Shown here one piece after another: positions 33,201 to 45,371 of a stretch of 64,000 bases of DNA (position 1 is its first letter; each line of letters begins with the position of its first letter). The DNA lies in the NCBI RefSeq assembly GCF_029227915.1, contig NC_079887.1, positions 124,001 to 188,000 on the forward strand, in the 5' to 3' direction. A program made the position numbers and the translations under genes. Source of the stretch: Hydractinia symbiolongicarpus (lineage: Eukaryota; Cnidaria; Hydrozoa; Anthoathecata; Hydractiniidae). Under the pieces are notes generated by a model that saw nothing but the letters and a program-made list of their open reading frames with translations, was not told the DNA's origin and did no database searches.

Positions 33201-34415
33201 CAAGCCCCGGATTTACGGGAAAACGCGGGATTTTGTTTGCCGGCGATTAAACCTCTTTCATTAAGCGTCTCATCAAAAATGAAAACATTTTTGAAAACTA
33301 CAAGTCTCATGCGTTTTAGTGGTGAAAAAATAATTTAAAAAATCGTTCGGGAAATGAGTTTACTCCCTGGGTACTTTCTTTGTATACTTTTGACTATACG
33401 GGCCGAGTCCGGGATTTACGGGAAATCGCGGATTTTCGTTTGCCGGCGATTAAACTTCTTTTATTCAGCGTCCCATCAAATATGAAAGTGTTTTTGAAAA
33501 CTACAAGTCTCATGCATTTAGTGGTAAAAAAATAATATAAAAAATCGTTCGGGAAATGAGTTTACTCCCTGGGTACTTTCTTTGTATACTTTTGACTATA
33601 CGGGCCAAGCCCCGGATTTACGGGAAAACGCGGGATTTCGTTTGCCGGCGATTAAACCTCTTTCATTAAGCGTCTCATCAAAAATGAAAACATTTTTGAA
33701 AACTACAAGTCTCATGCGTTTTAGTGGTGAAAAAATATTTTAAAAAATCGTTCGGGAAATGAGTTTACTCCCTGGGTACTTTCTTTGTATACTTTTGACT
33801 ATACGGGCCGAGTCCGGTATTTACGGGAAATCGCGGATTTTCGTTTGCCGGCGATTAAACTTCTTTTATTCAGCGTCCCATCAAATAAGAAAGTATTTTT
33901 GAAAACTACAAGTCTCATGCGTTTTGTGGTAAAAAAATAATATAAAAAATCGTTCGGGAAATGAGTTTACTCCCTGGGTACTTTCTTTGTATACTTTTGA
34001 CTATACGGGCCAAGCCCCGGATTTACGGGAAAACGCGGGATTTCGTTTGCCGGCGATTAAACCTCTTTCATTAAGAGTCTCATCAAAAATGAAAACATTT
34101 TTGAAAACTACAAGTCTCATGCGTTTTAGTGGTGAAAAAATAATTTAAAAAATCGTTCGGGAAATGAGTTTACTCCCTGGGTACTTTCTTTGTATACTTT
34201 TGACTATACGGGCCGAGTCCGGGATTTACGGGAAATCGCGGATTTTCGTTTGCCGGCGATTAAACTTCTTTTATTCAGCGTCCCATCAAATATGAAAGTA
34301 TTTTTGAAAACTACAAGTCTCATGCGTTTAGTGGTAAAAAAATAATATAAAAAATCGTTCGGGAAATGAGTTTACTCCCTGGGTACTTTCTTTGTATACT
34401 TTTGACTATACGGGC
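33201..34415. repeat. Dimeric repeat (405 bp x 3)
   Basis: CAAGCCCCGG starts at 33,201, 33,606 and 34,011, and the equivalent CAAGCCCGGG at 34,416, giving exactly 405 bp each time. In every dimer the first monomer has GGAAAACGCGGGAT and CTCTTTCATTAAG. The second has CGCGGATTTTCG, GCGTCCCATCAAATA, GTTTAGTGG or a variant, and AATAATATAAAAAATCG. Single-base differences, such as AAATAAGAAAG in dimer 2, separate the copies. The same dimer is also present at ~30.36, ~31.98 and 62.64 kb. Confidence 0.93.
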
Positions 34416-35571
34416 CAAGCCCGGGATTTACGGGAAATCGCGTGTTTTCGTTTGCCGGCGATTAAACTTCTTTTATTCAGCGTCTCATCAAAAATGAAAA
34501 CATTTTTAAAAACTACAAGTCTTATGCGTTTTAGTGGTGAAAAAATAATTTTTAAAATCGTTCTGGAAATGAGTTTACTCACAGGGTACTTTCTTTGTAT
34601 ACATTCGACTATACGTGCCAAGCCCGGGATTTACGGGAAATCGCGGGTTTTCGTTTGCCGGCGATGAAACTTCTTTTATTCAGCGTCTCATCAAAAATGA
34701 AAACATTTTTAAAAACTACAAGTCTCATGGGCTTTAGTGGTGAAAAAATAATTTAAAAAATCGTTCTGGAAATGAGTTTACTCCCTGGGTACTTTCTTTG
34801 TATACTTTTGACTATGCGGGCCGAGTCCGGGGTTTACGGGAAATGGCGGGTTTTCGTTTGCCGGCGATTAAGCTTCTTTTATTCAGCGTCTCATCAAAAA
34901 TAAAAACATTTTTGAAAACTACAAGTCTCAAGCGTTTTAGTGGTGAAAAGATAATTTAAAAAATCGTTTTGGAAATGAGTTTACTCACAGGGTACTTTCT
35001 TTGTATACATTCGACTATACGGGCCAAGCCCGGGATTTACGGGAAATCGCGGGTTTTCGTTTGCCGGCGATTAAACCACTTTCATTAGGCGTCTCATCAA
35101 AAATGAAAACATTTCTGAAAACTACAAGTCTCATGCATTTTAGTGGTGAAAAAATAATTTAAAAATTCGTTCGGGAAATGAGTTTACTCCCCGGGTACTT
35201 TCTTTGTATACTTTTGACTATACGGGCCGAGTCCGGGATTTACGGGAAATCGCAGGTTTTCGTTTGCCGGCGATTAAACTTCTTTTATTCAGCGTCTCAT
35301 CAAAAATGAAAACATTTTTGAAAACTACAAGTCTCATGCGTTCTAGTGGTGAAAAAATAATTTAAAAAATCGTTCGGGAAATGAGTTTACACCCTGGGTA
35401 CTTTCTTTGTATACTTTTGACTATACGGGCCAAGCCGGGATTTACGGGAAATCGCGGGTTTTCGTTTGCCGGCGATTAAACCACTTTCATTAAGCGTCTC
35501 ATCAAAAATGAAAACATTTCTGAAAACTACAAGTCTGATGCATTTTAGTGGTGAAAAAATAATTTAAAAAT
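34416..35571. repeat. Block duplicated at 38.2-39.2 kb
   Basis: GCGATGAAACTTC occurs at 34,663 and 38,316 (offset 3,653 bp, 18 monomers less 1 bp). It is followed in both by TGCGGGCC/AATGGCGGG with GCGATTAAGC, CAAGCG with GAAAAGATAATTT, ATTAGGCGTC and GCGTTCTAGTGG. The CTCCCTGGG/CTCACAGGG and ACCACTTTC/ACCAGTTTC differences show the copies are not recent. The matched region is about 34,560-35,571. Confidence 0.85.
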
Positions 35572-36789
35572 TCGTTCGGGAAATGAGTTTACTCACTGGG
35601 TACTTTCCTTGTATACTTTTGACTATACGGGCCGAGTCCGGGATTTACGGGAAATCGCGGGTTTTCGTTTGCCGGCGATTAAACTTCTCTTATTCTGCGT
35701 CTCATCAAAAATGAAAACATTTTTAAAAACTACAAGTTTCATGGGCTTTAGTGGTGAAATAATAATTTAAATAATCGTTTGGGAAATGAGTTTACTCCCT
35801 GGGTACTTTCTTTGTATACATTCGACTATACGGGCCAAGCCCGGGATTTACGGGAAATCGCGGGTTTTCGTTTGCCGGCGATTAAACCACTTTCATTAAG
35901 CGTCTCATCAAAAATGAAAACATTTCTGAAAACTACAAGTCTCATGCATTTTAGTGGTGAAAAAATAATTTAAAAATTCGTTCGGGAAATGAGTTTACTC
36001 CCCGGGTACTTTCTTTGTATACTTTTGACTATACGGGCCGAGTCCGGGATTTACGGGAAATCGCAGGTTTTCGTTTGCCGGCGATTAAACTTCTTTTATT
36101 CAGCGTCTCATCAAAAATGAAAACATTTTTGAAAACTACAAGTCTCATGCATTTTAGTGGTGAAAAAATAATTTAAAAATTCGTTCGGGAAATGAGTTTA
36201 CTCACTGGGTACTTTCCTTGTATACTTTTGACTATACGGGCCGATTCCGGGATTTACGGGAAATCGCGGGTTTTCGTTTGCCGGCGATTAAACTTCTCTT
36301 ATTCTGCGTCTCATCAAAAATGAAAACATTTTTAAAAACTACAAGTTTCATGGGCTTTAGTGGTGAAATAATAATTTAAATAATCGTTTGGGAAAGGAGT
36401 TTACTCCCTGGGTACTTTCTTTGTATACATTCGACTATACGGGACAAGCCCGGGATTTACGGGAATTCGCGGGTTTTCGTTTGCCGGCGATTAAACCACT
36501 TTCATTAAGCGTCTCATCAAAAATGAAAACATTTCTGAAAACTACAAGTCTTATGCATTTTAGTGGTGAAAAAATAATTTAAAAATTCGTTCGGGAAATG
36601 AGTTTACTCCCCGGGTACTTTCTTTGTATACTTTTGACTATACGGGCCGAGTCCGGGATTTACGGGAAATCGCAGGTTTTCGTTTGCCGGCGATTAAACT
36701 TCTTTTATTCAGCGTCTCATCAAAAATGAAAACATTTTTGAAAACTACAAGTCTCATGCGTTTTAGTGGTGAAAAAATAATTTAAATAA
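35572..36789. repeat. Trimer tandem duplication (609 bp x 2)
   Basis: The order CACTGGGTACTTTCCTTG with CTCTTATTCTGCG and TTTCATGGGC, then CATTCGAC/ACCACTTTC with GCATTTTAGTGG, then CCCCGGGTAC with CGCAGG is present twice, 609 bp apart. Copy 2 has private changes (GATTCCGGG, GGAAAGGAG, GGGACAAGC, GGAATTCGCG). Three 203-bp units return to the same reading frame, which explains why long frames look alike here. Confidence 0.88.
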
Positions 36790-38212
36790 TCGTTTGGGAA
36801 ATGAGTTTACTCCCTGACTACTTTCTTTGTATCCTTTTGACTATACGGGCCGAGTCCGGGATTTACGGGAAATCGCAGGTTTTCGTTTGCCGGCGATTAA
36901 ACTTCTTTTATTCAGCGTCTCATCAAAAATGAAAACATTTTTGAAAACTACAAGTCTCATGCGTTTTAGTGGTGAAAAAATAATTTAAAAAATCGTTCGG
37001 GAAATGAGTTTACACCCTGGGTACTTTCTTTGTATACTTTTGACTATACGGGCCGAGTCCGGGATTTACGGAAAATCGCAGGTTTTCGTTTGCCGGCTAT
37101 TAAACTTCTTTTATTCAGCGTCTCATCAAAAATGAAAACATTTTTGAAAACTACAAGTCTCATGCGTTTTAGTGGTGAAAAAATAATTTAAAAAATCGTT
37201 CGAGAAATGAGTTTACACCCTGGGTACTTTCTTTGTATACTTTTGACTATACGGGCCGAGTCCGGGATTTACGGAAAATCGCAGGTTTTCGTTTGCCGGC
37301 TATTAAACTTCTTTTATTCAGCGTCTCATCAAAAATGAAAACATTTTTGAAAACTACAAGTCTCATGCGTTTTAGTGGTGAAAAAATAATTTAAAAATTC
37401 GTTAGGGAAATGAGTTTACTCACTGGGTACTTTCCTTGTATACTTTTGACTATACGGGCCGAGACCGGGATTTACGGGAAATCGTTGGTTTTCGTTTGCC
37501 GGCGATTAAACTTCTTTTATTCAGCGTCTCATCAAAAATGAAAACATTTTTAAAAACTACAAGTCTCATAGGCTTTAGTGGTAAAATATAAATTTAAAAA
37601 ATCGTTTGGGAAATGAGTTTCCTCCCTGGGTACTTTGTTTGTATACTTTTGACTATACGGGCCGAGTCCGGGATTTACGGGAAATCGCAGGTTTTCGTTT
37701 GCCGGCGATTAAACTTCTTTTATTCAGCGTCTCATCAAAAATGAAAACACTTTTGAAAACTACAAGTCTCATGCGTTTTAGTGGTGAAAAAATGAATTAA
37801 AAAATCGTTCGGGAAATGAGTTTACTTCCTGGGTACTTTCTTTATATACTTTTGACTTTACAGGCCGAGTACGGGATTTACGGGACATCGCGGGTTTTCG
37901 TTTGCCGGCGATTAAACCTCTTTCATTAAGCGTCTCATCAAAAATGAAAACATTTTTAAAAACTACAAGTCTCATGGGCTTTAGTGGTGAAATAATAATT
38001 TAAAAAATCGTTCGGGAAATGAGTTTACACCCCGGGTACTTTCTTTGTGTACTTTTGACTATACGGGCCGAGTCCGGGATTTACGGGAAATCGCAGGTTT
38101 TCGTTTGCCGGCGATTAAACTTCTTTTATTCAGCGTCTTATCAAAAATGAAAACATTTTTGAAAACTACAAGTCTCATGCGTTTTAGTGGTGAAAAAATA
38201 ATTTAAAAATTC
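36790..38212. repeat. Monomer block shared with 40.6-42.1 and 43.5-44.9 kb
   Basis: The odd markers CTGACTACTTTC with TTTGTATCC, TTTACGGAAAATCG, GCCGGCTATT, ATCGTTGGTTTTCG, TCATAGGC, GTTTCCTCCC with TTTGTTTG, and GACTTTACAGGCC with GGGACATCG occur in this order. They recur at offsets of 3,855 bp and then 2,841 bp. Private differences are few, such as CTTCCTGGG and TTTGTGTAC in this copy. Confidence 0.87.
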
Positions 38213-39235
38213 GTTCTGGAAATGAGTTTACTCACAGGGTACTTTCTTTGTATACATTCGACTATACGTGCCAAGCCCGGGATTTACGGGAAATCGCGGG
38301 TTTTCGTTTGCCGGCGATGAAACTTCTTTTATTCAGCGTCTCATCAAAAATGAAAACATTTTTAAAAACTACAAGTCTCATGGGCTTTAGTGGTGAAAAA
38401 ATAATTTAAAAAATCGTTCTGGAAATGAGTTTACTCACAGGGTACTTTCTTTGTATACTTTTGACTATGCGGGCCGAGTCCGGGGTTTACGGGAAATGGC
38501 GGGTTTTCGTTTGCCGGCGATTAAGCTTCTTTTATTCAGCGTCTCATCAAAAATAAAAACATTTTTGAAAACTACAAGTCTCAAGCGTTTTAGTGGTGAA
38601 AAGATAATTTAAAAAATCGTTTTGGAAATGAGTTTACTCACAGGGTACTTTCTTTGTATACATTCGACTATACGGGCCAAGCCCGGGATTTACGGGAAAT
38701 CGCGGGTTTTCGTTTGCCGGCGATTAAACCAGTTTCATTAGGCGTCTCATCAAAAATGAAAACATTTCTGAAAACTACAAGTCTCATGCATTTTAGTGGT
38801 GAAAAAATAATTTAAAAATTCGTTCGGGAAATGAGTTTACTCCCCGGGTACTTTCTTTGTATACTTTTGACTATACGGGCCGAGTCCGGGATTTACGGGA
38901 AATCGCAGGTTTTCGTTTGCCGGCGATTAAACTTCTTTTATTCAGCGTCTCATCAAAAATGAAAACATTTTTGAAAACTACAAGTCTCATGCGTTCTAGT
39001 GGTGAAAAAATAATTTAAAAAATCGTTCGGGAAATGAGTTTACACCCTGGGTACTTTCTTTGTATACTTTTGACTATACGGGCCAAGCCGGGATTTACGG
39101 GAAATCGCGGGTTTTCGTTTGCCGGCGATTAAACCACTTTCATTAAGCGTCTCATCAAAAATGAAAACATTTCTGAAAACTACAAGTCTCATGCATTTTA
39201 GTGGTGAAAAAATAATTTAAAAATTCGTTCGGGAA
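38213..39235. repeat. Second copy of the 34.6-35.6 kb block
   Basis: It carries GCGATGAAACTTC, TGCGGGCC/AATGGCGGG with GATTAAGC, ATTAGGCGTC and GCGTTCTAGTGG in the order seen 3,653 bp upstream. It ends by passing into the trimer repeat. Its left join, near 38,210, has AATTCGTTCTGG, which combines two spacer types and suggests a recombination point. Confidence 0.82.
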
Positions 39236-40205
39236 ATGAGTTTACTCCCCGGGTACTTTCTTTGTATACTTTTGACTATACGGGCCGAGTCCGGGATTTA
39301 CGGGAAATCGCAGGTTTTCGTTTGCCGGCGATTAAACTTCTTTTATTCAGCGTCTCATCAAAAATGAAAACATTTTTGAAAACTACAAGTCTCATGCATT
39401 TTAGTGGTGAAAAAATAATTTAAAAATTCGTTCGGGAAATGAGTTTACTCACTGGGTACTTTCCTTGTATACTTTTGACTATACGGGCCGAGTCCGGGAT
39501 TTACGGGAAATCGCGGGTTTTCGTTTGCCGGCGATTAAACTTCTCTTATTCTGCGTCTCATCAAAAATGAAAACATTTTTAAAAACTACAAGTCTCATGC
39601 GTTCTAGTGGTGAAAAAATAATTTAAAAAATCGTTCGGGAAATGAGTTTACACCCTGGGTACTTTCTTTGTATACTTTTGACTATACGGGCCAAGCCGGG
39701 ATTTACGGGAAATCGCGGGTTTTCGTTTGCCGGCGATTAAACCACTTTCATTAAGCGTCTCATCAAAAATGAAAACATTTCTGAAAACTACAAGTCTCAT
39801 GCATTTTAGTGGTGAAAAAATAATTTAAAAATTCGTTCGGGAAATGAGTTTACTCCCCGGGTACTTTCTTTGTATACTTTTGACTATACGGGCCGAGTCC
39901 GGGATTTACGGGAAATCGCAGGTTTTCGTTTGCCGGCGATTAAACTTCTTTTATTCAGCGTCTCATCAAAAATGAAAACATTTTTGAAAACTACAAGTCT
40001 CATGCATTTTAGTGGTGAAAAAATAATTTAAAAATTCGTTCGGGAAATGAGTTTACTCACTGGGTACTTTCCTTGTATACTTTTGACTATACGGGCCGAG
40101 TCCGGGATTTACGGGAAATCGCGGGTTTTCGTTTGCCGGCGATTAAACTTCTCTTATTCTGCGTCTCATCAAAAATGAAAACATTTTTAAAAACTACAAG
40201 TTTCA
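38988..40205. repeat. Trimer tandem duplication (609 bp x 2)
   Basis: GCGTTCTAGTGG (38,990 and ~39,599), CACCCTGGG with AAGCCGGGATTT, ACCACTTTC with GCATTTTAGTGG, CCCCGGG with CGCAGG, and CACTGGG with CTCTTATTCTGCG repeat at 609 bp. It overlaps the start of the 14-mer duplication and predates it, since part of its second copy is included in both 14-mer copies. Confidence 0.82.
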
Positions 40206-42530
40206 TGGGCTTTAGTGGTGAAATAATAATTTAAATAATCGTTTGGGAAATGAGTTTACTCCCTGGGTACTTTCTTTGTATACATTCGACTATACGGGAC
40301 AAGCCCGGGATTTACGGGAATTCGCGGGTTTTCATTTGCCGGCGATTAAACCACTTTCATTAAGCGTCTCATCAAAAATGAAAACATTTCTGAAAACTAC
40401 AAGTCTCATGCATTTTAGTGGTGAAAAAATAATTTAAAAATTCGTTCGGGAAATGAGTTTACTCCCCGGGTACTTTCTTTGTATACTTTTGACTATACGG
40501 GCCGAGTCCGGGATTTACGGGAAATCGCAGGTTTTCGTTTGCCGGCGATTAAACTTCTTTTATTCAGCGTCTCATCAAAAATGAAAACATTTTTGAAAAC
40601 TACAAGTCTCATGCGTTTTAGTGGTGAAAAAATAATTTAAATAATCGTTTGGGAAATGAGTTTACTCCCTGACTACTTTCTTTGTATCCTTTTGACTATA
40701 CGGGCCGAGTCCGGGATTTACGGGAAATCGCAGGTTTTCGTTTGCCGGCGATTAAACTTCTTTTATTCAGCGTCTCATCAAAAATGAAAACATTTTTGAA
40801 AACTACAAGTCTCATGCGTTTTAGTGGTGAAAAAATAATTTAAAAAATCGTTCGGGAAATGAGTTTACACCCTGGGTACTTTCTTTGTATACTTTTGACT
40901 ATACGGGCCGAGTCCGGGATTTACGGAAAATCGCAGGTTTTCGTTTGCCGGCTATTAAACTTCTTTTATTCAGCGTCTCATCAAAAATGAAAACATTTTT
41001 GAAAACTACAAGTCTCATGCGTTTTAGTGGTGAAAAAATAATTTAAAAAATCGTTCGAGAAATGAGTTTACACCCTGGGTACTTTCTTTGTATACTTTTG
41101 ACTATACGGGCCGAGTCCGGGATTTACGGAAAATCGCAGGTTTTCGTTTGCCGGCTATTAAACTTCTTTTATTCAGCGTCTCATCAAAAATGGAAACATT
41201 TTTGAAAACTACAAGTCTCATGCGTTTTAGTGGTGAAAAAATAATTTAAAAATTCGTTAGGGAAATGAGTTTACTCACTGGGTACTTTCCTTGTATACTT
41301 TTGACTATACGGGCCGAGACCGGGATTTACGGGAAATCGTTGGTTTTCGTTTGCCGGCGATTAAACTTCTTTTATTCAGCGTCTCATCAAAAATGAAAAC
41401 ATTTTTAAAAACTACAAGTCTCATAGGCTTTAGTGGTAAAATATAAATTTAAAAAATCGTTTGGGAAATGAGTTTCCTCCCTGGGTACTTTGTTTGTATA
41501 CTTTTGACTATACGGGCCGAGTCCGGGATTTACGGGAAATCGCAGGTTTTCGTTTGCCGGCGATTAAACTTCTTTTATTCAGCGTCTCATCAAAAATGAA
41601 AACATTTTTGAAAACTACAAGTCTCATGCGTTTTAGTGGTGAAAAAATGAATTAAAAAATCGTTCGGGAAATGAGTTTACTCCCTGGGTACTTTCTTTAT
41701 ATACTTTTGACTTTACAGGCCGAGTACGGGATTTACGGGACATCGCGGGTTTTCGTTTGCCGGCGATTAAACCTCTTTCATTAAGCGTCTCATCAAAAGT
41801 GAAAACATTTTTAAAAACTACAAGTCTCATGGGCTTTAGTGGTGAAATAATAATTTAAAAAATCGTTCGGGAAATGAGCTTACACTCCGGGTACTTTCTT
41901 TGTATACTTTTGACTATACGGGCCGAGTCCGGGATTTACGGGAAATCGCAGGTTTTCGTTTGCCGGCGATTAAACTTCTTTTATTCAGCGTCTTATCAAA
42001 AATGAAAACATTTTTGAAAACTACAAGTCTCATGCGTTTTAGTGGTGAAAAAATAATTTAAAAAATCGTTCGGGAAATGAGTTAACTCCCTGGGTACTTT
42101 CTTTGTATACTTTTGACTATACGGGCCGAGACCGGGATTTACGGGAAGTCGCGGGTTTTCGTTTGCCGGCGATTAAACTTCTTCTATTCAGCGTCTCATC
42201 AAAAATGAAAATATTTTTTAAATACTACAAGTCTCATGGGCTTTAGTGGTGAAATAATAATTTAAAAAATCGTTCGGGAAATGAGTTTACTTCCTGGGTA
42301 CTTTCTTTGTATACATTCGACTATACGGGCCAAGCCCGGGATTTACGGGAAATCGCGGGATTTCGTTTGCCGGCGATTAAACCCCTTTATTAAGCGTCTC
42401 ATCAAAAATGAAAACATTTTTAAAAACTACAACTCTCATGGGTTTTAGTGGTAAAATATAAATTTAAAAAATCGTTTGGGAAATGAGTTTCCTCCCTGGG
42501 TACTTTGTTTGTATACTTTTGACTATACGG
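39690..42530. repeat. 14-mer duplication, copy 1 (2,841 bp)
   Basis: The unit starts at AAGCCGGGATTT after ACTATACGGGCC. It contains TTCATTTGCC, CTGACTACTTTC, GCCGGCTATT, ATGGAAACATT, TCATAGGC, CATCAAAAGTGAAAAC, GAGCTTACACTCC and ACTACAACTCTCATGGG. All recur 2,841 bp later. Copy 1 ends in a GTTTCCTCCC monomer that fuses to the start of copy 2. Confidence 0.9.
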
Positions 42531-45371
42531 GCCAAGCCGGGATTTACGGGAAATCGCGGGTTTTCGTTTGCCGGCGATTAAACCACTTTCATTAAGCGTC
42601 TCATCAAAAATGAAAACATTTCTGAAAACTACAAGTCTCATGCATTTTAGTGGTGAAAAAATAATTTAAAAATTCGTTCGGGAAATGAGTTTACTCCCCG
42701 GGTACTTTCTTTGTATACTTTTGACTATACGGGCCGAGTCCGGGATTTACGGGAAATCGCAGGTTTTCGTTTGCCGGCGATTAAACTTCTTTTATTCAGC
42801 GTCTCATCAAAAATGAAAACATTTTTGAAAACTACAAGTCTCATGCATTTTAGTGGTGAAAAAATAATTTAAAAATTCGTTCGGGAAATGAGTTTACTCA
42901 CTGGGTACTTTCCTTGTATACTTTTGACTATACGGGCCGAGTCCGGGATTTACGGGAAATCGCGGGTTTTCGTTTGCCGGCGATTAAACTTCTCTTATTC
43001 TGCGTCTCATCAAAAATGAAAACATTTTTAAAAACTACAAGTTTCATGGGCTTTAGTGGTGAAATAATAATTTAAATAATCGTTTGGGAAATGAGTTTAC
43101 TCCCTGGGTACTTTCTTTGTATACATTCGACTATACGGGACAAGCCCGGGATTTACGGGAATTCGCGGGTTTTCATTTGCCGGCGATTAAACCACTTTCA
43201 TTAAGCGTCTCATCAAAAATGAAAACATTTCTGAAAACTACAAGTCTCATGCATTTTAGTGGTGAAAAAATAATTTAAAAATTCGTTCGGGAAATGAGTT
43301 TACTCCCCGGGTACTTTCTTTGTATACTTTTGACTATACGGGCCGAGTCCGGGATTTACGGGAAATCGCAGGTTTTCGTTTGCCGGCGATTAAACTTCTT
43401 TTATTCAGCGTCTCATCAAAAATGAAAACATTTTTGAAAACTACAAGTCTCATGCGTTTTAGTGGTGAAAAAATAATTTAAATAATCGTTTGGGAAATGA
43501 GTTTACTCCCTGACTACTTTCTTTGTATCCTTTTGACTATACGGGCCGAGTCCGGGATTTACGGGAAATCGCAGGTTTTCGTTTGCCGGCGATTAAACTT
43601 CTTTTATTCAGCGTCTCATCAAAAATGAAAACATTTTTGAAAACTACAAGTCTCATGCGTTTTAGTGGTGAAAAAATAATTTAAAAAATCGTTCGGGAAA
43701 TGAGTTTACACCCTGGGTACTTTCTTTGTATACTTTTGACTATACGGGCCGAGTCCGGGATTTACGGAAAATCGCAGGTTTTCGTTTGCCGGCTATTAAA
43801 CTTCTTTTATTCAGCGTCTCATCAAAAATGAAAACATTTTTGAAAACTACAAGTCTCATGCGTTTTAGTGGTGAAAAAATAATTTAAAAAATCGTTCGAG
43901 AAATGAGTTTACACCCTGGGTACTTTCTTTGTATACTTTTGACTATACGGGCCGAGTCCGGGATTTACGGAAAATCGCAGGTTTTCGTTTGCCGGCTATT
44001 AAACTTCTTTTATTCAGCGTCTCATCAAAAATGGAAACATTTTTGAAAACTACAAGTCTCATGCGTTTTAGTGGTGAAAAAATAATTTAAAAATTCGTTA
44101 GGGAAATGAGTTTACTCACTGGGTACTTTCCTTGTATACTTTTGACTATACGGGCCGAGACCGGGATTTACGGGAAATCGTTGGTTTTCGTTTGCCGGCG
44201 ATTAAACTTCTTTTATTCAGCGTCTCATCAAAAATGAAAACATTTTTAAAAACTACAAGTCTCATAGGCTTTAGTGGTAAAATATAAATTTAAAAAATCG
44301 TTTGGGAAATGAGTTTCCTCCCTGGGTACTTTGTTTGTATACTTTTGACTATACGGGCCGAGTCCGGGATTTACGGGAAATCGCAGGTTTTCGTTTGCCG
44401 GCGATTAAACTTCTTTTATTCAGCGTCTCATCAAAAATGAAAACATTTTTGAAAACTACAAGTCTCATGCGTTTTAGTGGTGAAAAAATGAATTAAAAAA
44501 TCGTTCGGGAAATGAGTTTACTCCCTGGGTACTTTCTTTATATACTTTTGACTTTACAGGCCGAGTACGGGATTTACGGGACATCGCGGGTTTTCGTTTG
44601 CCGGCGATTAAACCTCTTTCATTAAGCGTCTCATCAAAAGTGAAAACATTTTTAAAAACTACAAGTCTCATGGGCTTTAGTGGTGAAATAATAATTTAAA
44701 AAATCGTTCGGGAAATGAGCTTACACTCCGGGTACTTTCTTTGTATACTTTTGACTATACGGGCCGAGTCCGGGATTTACGGGAAATCGCAGGTTTTCGT
44801 TTGCCGGCGATTAAACTTCTTTTATTCAGCGTCTTATCAAAAATGAAAACATTTTTGAAAACTACAAGTCTCATGCGTTTTAGTGGTGAAAAAATAATTT
44901 AAAAAATCGTTCGGGAAATGAGTTAACTCCCTGGGTACTTTCTTTGTATACTTTTGACTATACGGGCCGAGACCGGGATTTACGGGAAGTCGCGGGTTTT
45001 CGTTTGCCGGCGATTAAACTTCTTCTATTCAGCGTCTCATCAAAAATGAAAATATTTTTTAAATACTACAAGTCTCATGGGCTTTAGTGGTGAAATAATA
45101 ATTTAAAAAATCGTTCGGGAAATGAGTTTACTTCCTGGGTACTTTCTTTGTATACATTCGACTATACGGGCCAAGCCCGGGATTTACGGGAAATCGCGGG
45201 ATTTCGTTTGCCGGCGATTAAACCCCTTTATTAAGCGTCTCATCAAAAATGAAAACATTTTTAAAAACTACAACTCTCATGGGTTTTAGTGGTAAAATAT
45301 AAATTTAAAAAATCGTTTGGGAAATGAGTTTCCTCCCTGGGTACTTTGTTTGTATACTTTTGACTATACGG
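42531..45371. repeat. 14-mer duplication, copy 2 (2,841 bp)
   Basis: This is an apparently near-perfect copy of 39,690-42,530: every odd marker checked is present at the exact offset. At its left edge the monomer is a chimera: GTTTCCTCCC/TTTGTTTG on the left (as at 45,330) and AAGCCGGG/ACCACTTTC on the right (as at 39,690). The unrecombined form of the left parent follows at 45,372 with GAGTCCGGG. This is the signature of an in-register tandem duplication, probably recent. Confidence 0.9.
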
